Assembly (NCBI RefSeq): GCF_934636505.1
Contig: NZ_CAKUAL010000028.1
Coordinates: forward strand, 1 to 24,572
Direction: 5' to 3'
DNA length: 24,572 bases
Source of the DNA: an uncultured Ellagibacter sp.
GTDB lineage: Bacteria; Actinomycetota; Coriobacteriia; Coriobacteriales; Eggerthellaceae
Position 1 is the stretch's first letter. Each line of letters starts with the position of its first letter. This document shows positions 1 through 8,662 of the stretch, piece after piece. The position numbers and the translations under genes were made by a program. The notes under the pieces are model-generated. The model ran no database searches, had not been told where the DNA came from, and saw nothing but the letters and a program-made list of their open reading frames with translations.

Positions 1-710
1 TCGCCGAACAGCTCGTCTTGGTTGATCTTCACCATGGAGCGCTTGTAGAGCTCGAGCACCGCGAGGAACGTCACGACGACGACTGGCGTCGGCGTGCGCC
101 CGTCGACCAAATCGGAAAACCGCAGGTGCCCGCGATTGACGATGCGCTGGTGGATGGCTCGCACGTGCGTTTCGACGGGAATGGGCTTTGCGGCGATATG
201 CTCGCTTTCCAGAAGGAACACATCGCGTCGGGCCAGCGCACGGGCGCACGTGAGCGCGAGGCCGTCGAGCGTGACGTCTTTCAGGTAGTCGGGCATGAGG
301 TTCAAAAAGCTCGCATCGGGACCGAATGGACGCGTGTGCATGCGACCTTCCGACACGAAGCGCGCGTGAAGGGCGGAGCTCGCGTTCTTGTACTGCTTGT
401 AGGCGAGCAGCCGTTCGACCAGGATATCGCGCGCCTCGCTCGGGGTGAGCTCCGCGATATCGTCGTCGATTTCGGGCGTTTCCTGCGGGATGAGGCTTTG
501 CGCCTTGATCTCGAGCAGCGTCGATGCCACGAGCAAAAAGTCGCTCGCCACGTCGAGGTCGAGGTTCTTCATGCGCGTGACCTCGACGAGGTATTGGTCG
601 GCGATCTCGGTGATCGAGATGGCGCCGATGTCGACTTTCTGCCTGCTCACCAGGTACAGCAGAAGATCGAACGGACCCTCGAAGCTTGCAGTGCGGACTT
701 TGTAGGACAC
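1..710 (-). CDS. scpA: Segregation and condensation protein A (ScpA), 3' end beyond window
   Basis: Kleisin-like subunit of the SMC-ScpA-ScpB condensin, which organises and segregates the chromosome in the cytoplasm. The protein begins VSYKVRTASFEGPFDLLLYL, the typical ScpA N-terminus (F-x-G-P-F-D-L-L-L), followed by the helical segment DIGAISITEIADQYL and by LDLDVASDFLLVASTLLEIK. The visible part is 236 residues and still open at the left edge, so it lacks only the last part of the C-terminal winged-helix domain that binds the SMC head. I chose the GTG start at 710 because the family N-terminus begins there and a GGGGGCGA stretch lies just upstream. The start is 11 bases after the stop of the site-2 protease gene, so the two are probably co-transcribed. 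The family call is certain; the start codon is likely. Confidence 0.95.
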   Translation of the reverse strand, partial: MSYKVRTASFEGPFDLLLYLVSRQKVDIGAISITEIADQYLVEVTRMKNLDLDVASDFLLVASTLLEIKAQSLIPQETPEIDDDIAELTPSEARDILVERLLAYKQYKNASSALHARFVSEGRMHTRPFGPDASFLNLMPDYLKDVTLDGLALTCARALARRDVFLLESEHIAAKPIPVETHVRAIHQRIVNRGHLRFSDLVDGRTPTPVVVVTFLAVLELYKRSMVKINQDELFG

Positions 711-721
711 AGCTTCGCCCC

Positions 722-1405
722 CTAGGAAACCCTGAACGGGAACAGCAGGTTGGCCACATTGCCCGCTGTGACGTCGAGGTATACGCCGACGGGGTTCACG
801 TGCAGGACATACGGCAGAATGATGAGGACGATCATGAAAACGGGCATGGCGTACTGTTGCACGCGATAGTACGTGTGCATGTGCTTTCTCGGAATGAAAA
901 GCGCGAGTACCGACGAGCCGTCGAGCGGCGGGATGGGCAGCAGGTTGAAGAAGAGCAGGTAGAGATTGATGAGCGCAAACATGGGGAGGAACATGAGGTA
1001 GAAGTACGCGAACGCCTTGCTTTGCGCGACGAGCGCGGGCGCTTGGCCGTAGAGCGCCCAGGCGATAGCGCCGGCGAGGGCGGCCATCACGAGGTTCGCC
1101 GCCGGTCCGGCAAGGCCAACGATGACGTCGCCCGTCTTGGGGTTCTTGAAGTAAGACGGGTTGTAGGGAACCGGCTTCGCGTAGCCGAACACGGGGCCGC
1201 TCATCGCGAGCATGCACAAAGGCAGGATGACCGTGCCGAACGGGTCAACGTGCTTGAGCGGGTTAAGCGACAGGCGCCCCGCGCGCTTAGCCGTGGGATC
1301 GCCGAGCTTGTATGCCGCAAACCCGTGCGCCACCTCGTGAAACACGATGGCTGGCACGAAGCTTAGGACCGAGCAGATTATGTAGGCAAGATATTGTGAT
1401 GACAT
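722..1405 (-). CDS. Site-2 protease family (M50) membrane metalloprotease
   Basis: Intramembrane zinc metalloprotease of the M50B group, 227 residues, with about five or six membrane segments. The zinc-binding HExxH motif is visible as HEVAH at residues 23-27 in the first helix. The third ligand motif NLLPIPPLDG lies near residues 153-163. GPAANLV near residue 103 is also typical. The length fits the short bacterial SREBP/S2P-like subgroup that often sits next to scpA and scpB in Gram-positive genomes. Here scpA starts 11 bases downstream. The substrate is unknown; members of this compact group usually lack PDZ domains, as this one does. Start ATG at 1405. Confidence 0.93.
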   Translation of the reverse strand: MSSQYLAYIICSVLSFVPAIVFHEVAHGFAAYKLGDPTAKRAGRLSLNPLKHVDPFGTVILPLCMLAMSGPVFGYAKPVPYNPSYFKNPKTGDVIVGLAGPAANLVMAALAGAIAWALYGQAPALVAQSKAFAYFYLMFLPMFALINLYLLFFNLLPIPPLDGSSVLALFIPRKHMHTYYRVQQYAMPVFMIVLIILPYVLHVNPVGVYLDVTAGNVANLLFPFRVS

Positions 1406-1529
1406 GGGTCATAAGTGTAGCGCAAGGGAAAGCACGCAGAGCGCGCACCTCACTCCCCTGCGCGAAAAGTGCGCAGATGGAAAGCGAGAAGGCGTTGCGC
1501 TTGCGGGCGCAAGGAGCCAGAGTGCGCCA

Positions 1530-1563
1530 GTGCCGGCGCCCGTCCTAAAACAGGCGCCGGCAC
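1530..1563. terminator. GC-rich hairpin after the RCC1-lipase gene
   Basis: Perfect 11-bp inverted repeat, GTGCCGGCGCC at 1530-1540 and its complement at 1553-1563, with a 12-base loop. It lies 65 bases beyond the stop codon of the minus-strand RCC1-lipase gene. No T-tract follows on either strand, so it is a terminator-like structure rather than a canonical intrinsic terminator. Confidence 0.5.
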
Positions 1564-1627
1564 CGAACGGCAGTCATGGCGAGACGCCCGCGCCGATCCT
1601 AACACCAGCGCAGGCGTCGACTTCGCG

Positions 1628-4600
1628 CTACTTCAAAATCCCCTGCCGATACGCCTTCATGATCAGGGTTGCGGCGCGCTCGCGAGAAGTGCTCTCGGAG
1701 GGCGCGAACGTGTAGGTTCCGTCGTGGTTGTCGTAGCCGCTGACAAGGCCGGACTCCTTGGCCCAGGCAACCGAACCCACTGCCCAATCGGATATGGCAT
1801 CGCTATCGGTCAAGTCGCCGAGAGCCGCCGGATCGCCGGCCTGGCCACCATTCGCGTAGTTGCAGAAGATCTTGGTCACCTGCTCAGCGGTCACCGGCTC
1901 ATTGGGCATAAAGCTGAACGTGCCGTCGCCGTTGTTGAAGCCGTTGATCACCTGGTTGGCAACAGCCCAGTTGGCAGCACCGGTGTACCACACGAAGGAC
2001 TCGACATCGTCCATACCCGTGGTGTTAGGCGTGTCGGCAGGCTTGTACGCTGCGGCAGCGTCGGGGTCGGCTGCGCGCCAGAGGATCATGGCGAACTGCG
2101 CACGCGTAAGGGGCCTGCCCACGCCGAACAGGCCGGCATCGGGGCCTTCCGCATAGCCGGTGATAAGGCCCTTCGCGGAGCAGAACGACACGCCCTCGGC
2201 GTACCACTCGGCGTAGTCGACGTCGGGGAACTCAGACGGGACGCTCGCGAACTGCGCCACATACGTTACATCCTCGGATGCGCGCACCTCGATATCAGCA
2301 CCGCCGGCGATCGCTTCCCGCTCGCCCGAAGCGCCCTCGCGCTGCCACCCGATGAACACGCTGCCTTCCGATGCTCGCGCGTGGATGGCGATTTTGCCGC
2401 CAGCGACCACCGTGCCGCCGCCCCAAACGTCGCCTTCACCTTCCGCGGAAACGGACACCGTCGACTCTTCCAAGTCTGAGCCCGACGCGACGGAGGAAGC
2501 CTTCGCCTCGTCGCCAGTCGAGTCATCTACGAGCACGCAATCAGCGGGGGCATCCTGCGCGGACGCATCGAGCGAGAACACATCGCCCTCCTCGATAGCG
2601 ACTCCCTGATAGCTCTTCACGCTGATGGGATCGCTGCTTAGGACATCTCGTTCCTCGACAGTCACGTCCATCTCGCCGCCGTCGGTCGCGGTGACTTCGA
2701 CGCGGTAGTCGCCACCGGCGGGAATATCGACCATCTTCACGCCGTCGGACGTTACCGCCGCGGGAAGACCCTCTTCAAGCAGGGTCTCGTCAACCTCATC
2801 GTTGGAAATCGATGCGACAAGATTGCCCTCGGCGTCGTAAACCTTAACGTCGACCGGGCAGGCAACAAGCAGCGAGCGGTAATTCTTGCGGGCGAATATC
2901 TCGGGGAACTCGCCGAGCGCAGCCTCATCGCTTTCCATCCACGCCACGTAGGTTTCCTGCGTATGCCCGTGCACCACGCCCTTGCCCGTGATGAACGCCC
3001 CATTGAGCGCGCCCGTGCCGAAAATGGCCGTGAACAGGAGCTTATACTGCGGAATCACCATCGCTGCGTACAAAACGGCATAGTCGCCGTTGTCGGCGGT
3101 GTTCATGATGGCCGCCTTCACGAGACTCGTGAACACCTCATGCGGTGTCACGCCAGCCAGACGATTGTGGTAGTACCACCAGGTTGATCGGGCGAGCATC
3201 GCCATCTCCGTCGAAATCGATGAAGCGGTGACGGAGCCGGTCAGATAGCCCCGGTACTTTTCTCCATCGCTGAAGCGCTCGAAATACTCGTTCATCTTTG
3301 CCAGCTGCGCCTTGTAGTCGCCTCTCAGCGTGTTCGACCTGGAAGGCAGCGCCAGATCATTGCCGTAGCGGCCGTAGCCCCACTCGCCAAGCGGCACCTT
3401 GATGACGACGTCCTCGGGGTTCACGATGTTGAAGATGTTGCCGTACTTGGCATCGCTGCGGTTGCTTGCGCGCGTGGCGTTGGGCGATTCGAACGTGAAG
3501 GTGTAGACGTTGTCGGGCGAGAGCGTCCCCGCGTCGGTTGTCAGCCCATCGTCGAGGCGGGCACCGAGGATGTTCGACACCGCAGCGCCCCGGCTGTGGC
3601 CGGCGATGAGCACGCGCGCTTCGTCGAGGTCGATGCCGTTGTCGTACACGTAACTACGCAGGGCCCGAAGCACCCGCAGCGCCCCCGCCTTAAAGCCCTC
3701 GTGCGTTTCCTGGTCGGAATTCTGCAGCGTGTCGGCGACGTTGAGGTTGCTAAGCCACTCGCCGTTGCCGGGCGTACCGCGCACGATGACGGCGATGATC
3801 GGCACGCCGTTTGAGGTCATGCGCGTCTCGATGGAGTAGCCAACCTGGTCGTAGTCGCCGTTGTAGTCCTTCCCTTCGGGGTGATATTCCACCGAATCGA
3901 ACGCGCTGAAGCCGAGCTCGTCTCGCAACGTCTTTTTCACGAACGACTCGTCGTAAGCCGCGGCGGCGAGCACGGCGGCAGTGGTGGCAAGGTCGTGGTT
4001 GTACGTGTACGAAGAGGTGTTAAACCACGCGTCGTCCCAGTTCACTACAGTCGCAGCTTCTCCATCGCCGCCCGAAGCCTTAAACCAAGCGCTTGCCGTG
4101 AAGGGGTCGGAGGGAATCGTTTCGGGCGGAACTGCGCCCGACGAACCCGCAGGAAGGGCAACTTTGTCCATGATTTGGTAAGGTGTCCACTGCTGTTCTA
4201 AGGTCATGTAGCCGAGCTGTCCGTAATTGTTGCAACCCCACGTCCAAAGCGTGCCATCCTGCTTGAGGGCGGCAGAATGGTTCATGCCCACCGAAGCGCA
4301 GACAACCCCTTCGAGGTATTGTACGGGCTTAGGCTGGTCCCAAGAAGTCACTCCAAGTTGGTTGTATGCGCCATCGCCCCACACCCACAGCGTGCCGTCT
4401 TTCTTGACAGCCGAGGAGTTACAACAGCGGAATGATATCGAAGCTACATCATCCATCACCTTGACGGGAACACTGCTATCCTCGGTCGTTCCATCCCCCA
4501 ACTGTCCATCAAGATTCCACCCCCAGGTCAAAAGTGACCCATCTGTCATGATGACCCCAGTATGAGACCCGCCAAGCGACACAGCAGAAACACCGTCCAT

Positions 4601-5476
4601 AACCTTGATGGGGGTGGTGCTACTCTCAGTCGTGCCGTTTCCGAACTGCCCTTTCGAATTGTCGCCCCACATCCAGAGCGCCCCATCGCAATCAATCGCG
4701 GCGGAATAACCAGTGCCCAAAGAAACGGCAGCGACATTATTCATTATCATTTTTGGCTCATAGTTGCCGCTGTCGTTAGTCGTCCCGTCGCCAAGCTCGC
4801 CATGCGAATTCTCGCCCCACGTCCAAAGCGATCCGTCGCGCTTGATGGCGGCGGCATGAAGATAGCCGAGCGAAACGCTGACGACATCGTCCATGAGCTT
4901 TGCGGGAGCGAATCCATGGGGACTGCCCGTATCCTCGTTACCGACCACGCCCTTCCAGTTCCAGCCCCACGTCCAAAGCTCCCCGTTATTTTTGATGGCA
5001 GCCGAAAAATTTGTAGCGAGAGCAACGCTCGCAACATCGTCCATAAGCTTCTTCGGATAATAGTTTTTCTCATCGCCCGACGAATATCCGAGTTGAAATT
5101 CCGAGTTGCGGCCCCAGATCCAAAGCTCCCCATTCTCGGTGATAGCAGCTGAATGATCCTCGCCTGCCGCGGAAATGGTATTTCCGAACGGCAGCATCTC
5201 GGTTGAAGATTGCGCGGCAATTGCGAGCTGCGTTGAGTCCGCAGGTTGAGCCACAGCTGCGAACTGCGTTGACTCGGAGGATTGGTCGGCATCGGCAGGT
5301 AGGGCCGAATCCGCAGTTGAGGCACCTTCCGCAACCTGAGCAGCGTCTGAGGCAGAGGCCTCACCTTCGGCATCGCTTGCCCATGCCGAACCGTAGAATG
5401 ATGCGCAGGGCAAAAGCCCCGCAACGAGCACAATTGACAAGAATGATGAGAGCGCTTTGCGCCATGGATTCGCCAT
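1628..5476 (-). CDS. Secreted RCC1-propeller / class-3 lipase-like / SLH-domain surface protein
   Basis: A 1282-residue multidomain exported protein. Residues 1-33 form a signal peptide (MANPWRKAL, hydrophobic core, cut after SAWA). A Ser/Ala/Gln-rich linker follows to about 95. Seven RCC1 repeats span about 100-437, each with the pattern hSAAI..DG.LWTWG.N..GQLG, enough for one closed seven-bladed propeller. An alpha/beta hydrolase of class-3-lipase type spans about 480-850, with nucleophile elbow GHSRG near 625. Candidate acid and base are the Asp of NPEDVV (about 687) and the His of VVHGHTQ (about 835). A beta-rich segment (about 900-1080) precedes three SLH domains (about 1083-1282) that should hold it on the cell wall. 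The start at 5476 is chosen over an in-frame ATG at 5530 because GGAGGT sits five bases upstream and the signal peptide begins there. Substrate unknown; lipase activity is inferred from the fold only. Confidence 0.9.
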   Translation of the reverse strand: MANPWRKALSSFLSIVLVAGLLPCASFYGSAWASDAEGEASASDAAQVAEGASTADSALPADADQSSESTQFAAVAQPADSTQLAIAAQSSTEMLPFGNTISAAGEDHSAAITENGELWIWGRNSEFQLGYSSGDEKNYYPKKLMDDVASVALATNFSAAIKNNGELWTWGWNWKGVVGNEDTGSPHGFAPAKLMDDVVSVSLGYLHAAAIKRDGSLWTWGENSHGELGDGTTNDSGNYEPKMIMNNVAAVSLGTGYSAAIDCDGALWMWGDNSKGQFGNGTTESSTTPIKVMDGVSAVSLGGSHTGVIMTDGSLLTWGWNLDGQLGDGTTEDSSVPVKVMDDVASISFRCCNSSAVKKDGTLWVWGDGAYNQLGVTSWDQPKPVQYLEGVVCASVGMNHSAALKQDGTLWTWGCNNYGQLGYMTLEQQWTPYQIMDKVALPAGSSGAVPPETIPSDPFTASAWFKASGGDGEAATVVNWDDAWFNTSSYTYNHDLATTAAVLAAAAYDESFVKKTLRDELGFSAFDSVEYHPEGKDYNGDYDQVGYSIETRMTSNGVPIIAVIVRGTPGNGEWLSNLNVADTLQNSDQETHEGFKAGALRVLRALRSYVYDNGIDLDEARVLIAGHSRGAAVSNILGARLDDGLTTDAGTLSPDNVYTFTFESPNATRASNRSDAKYGNIFNIVNPEDVVIKVPLGEWGYGRYGNDLALPSRSNTLRGDYKAQLAKMNEYFERFSDGEKYRGYLTGSVTASSISTEMAMLARSTWWYYHNRLAGVTPHEVFTSLVKAAIMNTADNGDYAVLYAAMVIPQYKLLFTAIFGTGALNGAFITGKGVVHGHTQETYVAWMESDEAALGEFPEIFARKNYRSLLVACPVDVKVYDAEGNLVASISNDEVDETLLEEGLPAAVTSDGVKMVDIPAGGDYRVEVTATDGGEMDVTVEERDVLSSDPISVKSYQGVAIEEGDVFSLDASAQDAPADCVLVDDSTGDEAKASSVASGSDLEESTVSVSAEGEGDVWGGGTVVAGGKIAIHARASEGSVFIGWQREGASGEREAIAGGADIEVRASEDVTYVAQFASVPSEFPDVDYAEWYAEGVSFCSAKGLITGYAEGPDAGLFGVGRPLTRAQFAMILWRAADPDAAAAYKPADTPNTTGMDDVESFVWYTGAANWAVANQVINGFNNGDGTFSFMPNEPVTAEQVTKIFCNYANGGQAGDPAALGDLTDSDAISDWAVGSVAWAKESGLVSGYDNHDGTYTFAPSESTSRERAATLIMKAYRQGILK

Positions 5477-5509
5477 GCCGTACCTCCGCGTTTCAATGAT
5501 GCAATCGAG

Positions 5510-5534
5510 CAGTTTGGTGCATTGTACCAAACTG
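5510..5534. promoter_or_regulatory. Operator-like dyad upstream of the RCC1-lipase gene
   Basis: Perfect 9-bp inverted repeat CAGTTTGGT (5510-5518) and ACCAAACTG (5526-5534) with a 7-base spacer, 34 bases before the ATG at 5476. The arms are AT-rich compared with the surroundings and no T-tract follows, so a protein-binding site or a 5'-UTR hairpin is more likely than a terminator. The cognate regulator is not identifiable here. Confidence 0.45.
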
Positions 5535-5673
5535 CAAGCAACCTTAAGGATGCAAGCATTGAAGAGAGGCGAACATCGCCGCTAAGGGTGTATGCCCGTT
5601 TGAGCAGCCGTGTTTCGACGGAGATAATCGAGGCGATTCCGCAGAATGACGTGCGCTGCCGATGGACGGAAGC

Positions 5674-6141
5674 TTAGCTCATGTTCGGCCAGGATTGTTG
5701 GCGGAGGGCCTCGTAGGCTGCGATGGCCACGGCATTTGAAAGGTTCAAGCTGCGCTCGTTCTCGCGCATGGGGATGCGAACGCACGCGTCGAGATAGCGC
5801 TCGATGAACGCCTCATCAAGCCCGCGGCTCTCGCGTCCGAACAGGAGAAACGCACCCTCGCCGTACGCCACATCAGTGTAGCTGCGCGACACGTGCCCCG
5901 TGAACAGGTGCAGCTCGTCTCCCCCGTGCGCCTCGAAGAACGCGTCCGCACATGGCCACTGCACGATTTCGACGTCATCCCAATAGTCGCAGCCCGCACG
6001 CTGCAGGTTGCGCTGCGTCAAGCGGAAGCCCATCGGCTCTACCAGATGCAGCACCGAGCCCGTGCAGGCGCATGTGCGGGCGACATTGCCCGTATTCTGG
6101 GGGATCTCAGGTTCGACAAGCACAATGTTCAGGGGTTTCAC
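5674..6141 (-). CDS. trmL: tRNA (cytidine(34)-2'-O)-methyltransferase TrmL
   Basis: SPOUT-family methyltransferase that uses SAM to 2'-O-methylate the wobble base of tRNA-Leu isoacceptors in the cytoplasm. The 155-residue length matches the minimal TrmL family. All three knot motifs are visible: PEIPQNTGNVARTCACTG at about 11-28, LFGRESRGLDEAF at about 100-112, and IPMRENERSLNLSNAVAIAA at about 123-142. The start at 6141 gives MKPLNIVLVEPEIPQNTGN, the standard N-terminus. It lies between the ABC-F gene upstream and the RCC1-lipase gene downstream, with gaps of about 190 bases on both sides, so it is probably a single transcription unit or a weak read-through partner. Confidence 0.94.
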   Translation of the reverse strand: MKPLNIVLVEPEIPQNTGNVARTCACTGSVLHLVEPMGFRLTQRNLQRAGCDYWDDVEIVQWPCADAFFEAHGGDELHLFTGHVSRSYTDVAYGEGAFLLFGRESRGLDEAFIERYLDACVRIPMRENERSLNLSNAVAIAAYEALRQQSWPNMS

Positions 6142-6227
6142 TTCCGCCTCTTATTCCGCGCAATGCAAGCAATCGGTAACGTGGGGCTGGATTCCGCGCC
6201 AGCTCCATGCTCAAACAGTCCTGAGCT

Positions 6228-6263
6228 CGCACGAACAGCCCACTGGGCTGTTCGGCTCGTGCG
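6228..6263. terminator. Strong hairpin between the ABC-F gene and trmL
   Basis: Inverted repeat CGAACAGCCCA (6232-6242) and TGGGCTGTTCG (6244-6254). A second pairing of CGCACGA (6228-6234) with TCGTGCG (6257-6263) extends or competes with it. It lies about 70 bases after the stop of the minus-strand ABC-F gene. No clear U-tract follows on the minus strand, so termination is inferred only from position and stem strength. Confidence 0.45.
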
Positions 6264-6328
6264 GAACTGCGCGTGGAGCCGGCCCGAAACCCAGCGAATC
6301 AGCTGCGAGCAACAGGTCAACGCACGAA

Positions 6329-8419
6329 TCACGCTTGCGCTTTCTGCTTCTCCATCTCAGCTTCGAGCTCCTCGTTCAACACGAACCACTCTTCCTCAGC
6401 TGCAGCGATTCGCTTCTTGAGCTGGGCGTGCTCGGCGATGGCATCCGACGAGGCGTCCTCGTTGATGTAGAAGTCGGGGTCGGCCATAAGTTCAAGCAGT
6501 TCCGCCATGCGCGCGTTATCGCGCTCCATCTGCTTATCGAGCTCGGCAATGCGCTTGCGGTGGCCCTTAAGCGCTGCATAGGCCCGATTGCGCGCCTCGG
6601 CTTCGCGGCGCTTCTGCTCCTTGGTCTTCGGGGCGCTTCCGCGCGGGGCCGTGAGCTGTGTCTTCGCACCCGACGAAGCGCCGGCGCCAGCCGTGTTGCC
6701 CGATCCGGTCTTACCCGACGCCGGAGCCTTCCCTGCCGCCTTCATCGCGCTCGCGGCCTTCCCGCCCGAGCCTCCCATGACCTCGTCGACGAGCGATGAT
6801 TCCTTCGGCGCCTCACTATCGAGCTGGCCGCTCTTATATAGGTAGTAATCGTAGTCGCCCGCGTAGTTGGTGACGCGGCCGTCCTTCACTTCCACGATGC
6901 GGTTTGCAACACCCCTGATGAGGTGCCTGTCGTGTGTGATGAACAGCACCGTGCCCTCGAACGCGTTCAACGCCTGCTCCAAGATGTCGGCGCTCGCAAT
7001 GTCCAAGTGGTTGGTCGGCTCGTCGAGGCACAGCAGAGGACGCGGCGCCACGAGCATCTTCGCCAGTGCAAGGCGGCTCTTCTCGCCGCCGGAGAGCACG
7101 CTCACGCGCTTGTCGACGTCGTCGCCGTTGAAGAGGAATGCGCCCAAAAGCGTGCGCACCTGGCTGATCGTCCAGCCCGGCGCCACGTGATCGATTTCCT
7201 CAAACACAGTGTTTCCCGAGGTCAGCTCCTCAAGTTGATGCTGAGCATAGTAGGTTTTCGACACGTGCTTGCCATACTTGATCGATCCCGCATCGGGCGC
7301 GAGCACGCCGGCGATCATCTTCAGGAGCGTCGACTTACCGGCGCCGTTCGGGCCGACGAGCGCCACCTTCTCGCCGCGATACATCGTGAAATCCAAGCCG
7401 TCGTAGACGTGATGGTCGCCGAAGGATTTCCGCAAGCCGCGCGCCTCGACCACCATGTCGCCTGTGCGCGGCGGCTGCTTGAAGTTGAAGTGCACTGTCT
7501 TCTTTTCCTCAGGAATCTCCACGAGCTCGGCCTTGAGGCGCTCGAGCCTCGCCGCACGCTCCTGCGCCTGGCGAGCCTTCGTCGCCTTGTAGCGGAACTT
7601 CTCGACAAACGCCTCGAGGCGCTTCATCTCCTCGATCTGCTTGGTGCGCTCCTGCTTCAGCCGCTCGATGCGTTCGGCGCGTTTGCGCAGGTAGGCGGTG
7701 TAGTTTCCCTTGTAAAGGTTAACATGCTGGTTGTCGACCTCGGCCACGCGATCGACCATGTTGTCCATGAACGCGCGGTCGTGGCTGACGACGATGACAG
7801 TGCCCGAATAGCTGCGAAGGAAGCTTTCGAGCCACTTCACGCTCTCCAGGTCCAGATGGTTCGTCGGCTCGTCGAGCAGCAGCACTTCAGGGTTTCTGAT
7901 CAGCAGCTTCGCGAGCGCGATGCGCATCTGCCAGCCGCCCGAGAACTCGCTCGTCATGCGGCGCATATCGTCTTCCTTAAAGCCGAGGCCGAACAGCACG
8001 CCGCGCACCTTCGCCTCGATGACATAGCCGCCCAGCCGCTCGAACTCGTCGCGCGCGCGGCCCGCGGCGGCAAGGTCGCGCTCGGTGGGGTTTTCCCCGA
8101 GCGATTCTTCGAGCGCGCGAAGGCGCTTCTCGGCGGCGAGCACCTCAACCTGGGAGGCCATGACCTCGTCGAAGATGGGCTGCTCGTCCATCTCGATCGC
8201 TTCCTGCTCGAGATAGCCCACACGCGCGCCCTTCGCGAACAGGATACGACCCTCATCAGCGTCTTCCTCGCCGGAGATGATGTTGAGCATGGTCGTTTTG
8301 CCGGCGCCGTTCGGGCCGACGAGCGCTAGGCGGTCGTATTCCTCAAGTTTGAAGGTGACGTCGCTGAACAGTACGCGGCCGCCGAATGACTTGGAGATAT
8401 GCTCGAGCTGCAAGATCAT
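6329..8419 (-). CDS. ABC-F family ATPase (ribosome-associated type, two ABC domains)
   Basis: Soluble protein of 696 residues with two ATP-binding cassettes and no membrane segment, the ABC-F layout. Members act on the ribosome as translation factors or antibiotic-protection proteins. Domain 1 has Walker A GPNGAGKTT at 35-43, signature FSGGWQMRIALA and Walker B VLLLDEPTNHLD. The interdomain linker is helical and Arg/Lys-rich (about 245-310). Domain 2 has GPNGAGKST near 360, LSGGEKSRLALA and LLCLDEPTNHLD. A low-complexity Gly/Ala/Ser/Lys tether leads into a C-terminal coiled coil (about 600-696), as in Uup-like members. A generic housekeeping role is more likely than resistance, but sequence alone cannot separate these. 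Start ATG at 8419. Confidence 0.94.
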   Translation of the reverse strand: MILQLEHISKSFGGRVLFSDVTFKLEEYDRLALVGPNGAGKTTMLNIISGEEDADEGRILFAKGARVGYLEQEAIEMDEQPIFDEVMASQVEVLAAEKRLRALEESLGENPTERDLAAAGRARDEFERLGGYVIEAKVRGVLFGLGFKEDDMRRMTSEFSGGWQMRIALAKLLIRNPEVLLLDEPTNHLDLESVKWLESFLRSYSGTVIVVSHDRAFMDNMVDRVAEVDNQHVNLYKGNYTAYLRKRAERIERLKQERTKQIEEMKRLEAFVEKFRYKATKARQAQERAARLERLKAELVEIPEEKKTVHFNFKQPPRTGDMVVEARGLRKSFGDHHVYDGLDFTMYRGEKVALVGPNGAGKSTLLKMIAGVLAPDAGSIKYGKHVSKTYYAQHQLEELTSGNTVFEEIDHVAPGWTISQVRTLLGAFLFNGDDVDKRVSVLSGGEKSRLALAKMLVAPRPLLCLDEPTNHLDIASADILEQALNAFEGTVLFITHDRHLIRGVANRIVEVKDGRVTNYAGDYDYYLYKSGQLDSEAPKESSLVDEVMGGSGGKAASAMKAAGKAPASGKTGSGNTAGAGASSGAKTQLTAPRGSAPKTKEQKRREAEARNRAYAALKGHRKRIAELDKQMERDNARMAELLELMADPDFYINEDASSDAIAEHAQLKKRIAAAEEEWFVLNEELEAEMEKQKAQA

Positions 8420-8510
8420 GGGTATCGTTCGTCTTTCCTAAATGCCAAAAGTACAACCTATTTATGATACCCGAGAACGGGCTTTCGCGCCGAGGGAAAG
8501 CGCCCCTATA

Positions 8511-8544
8511 CAAAACGAACGCCCGCGAAAGGTCGCGGACGTTC
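8511..8544 (-). terminator. Intrinsic terminator of the MFS gene
   Basis: Arms at 8517-8528 and 8533-8544 form a 12-bp stem with a 4-base loop. One position pairs as G-U only in the minus-strand RNA, which supports minus-strand use. The stem is followed on the minus strand by GTTTTG. It lies about 120 bases after the MFS stop codon at 8663, with ABC-F transcription beginning beyond it. Confidence 0.75.
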
Positions 8545-8662
8545 CGAGGAGAGGAAGAGCAGCAGCGCGCTCGCAGGCCGACGAAGCCCCCAGCCCCGTA
8601 CTATTTGCCGTCGGCGCGAGCAAAACCCAAGTTGGTGGTCAATTGAGCGAGTTGGGGACGCT

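Noticed and set aside
18..725. Plus-strand open frame of 235 codons at the left edge
   Set aside because: Antisense to scpA, whose minus-strand translation matches the ScpA family along its whole length.
1469..2479. Plus-strand open frame of 336 codons
   Set aside because: Antisense to the SLH and beta-rich domains of the RCC1-lipase gene; no recognisable domain.
6923..8329. Plus-strand open frame of 468 codons across the ABC-F gene
   Set aside because: His/Arg/Leu-rich antisense shadow; the minus strand encodes two complete ABC cassettes.
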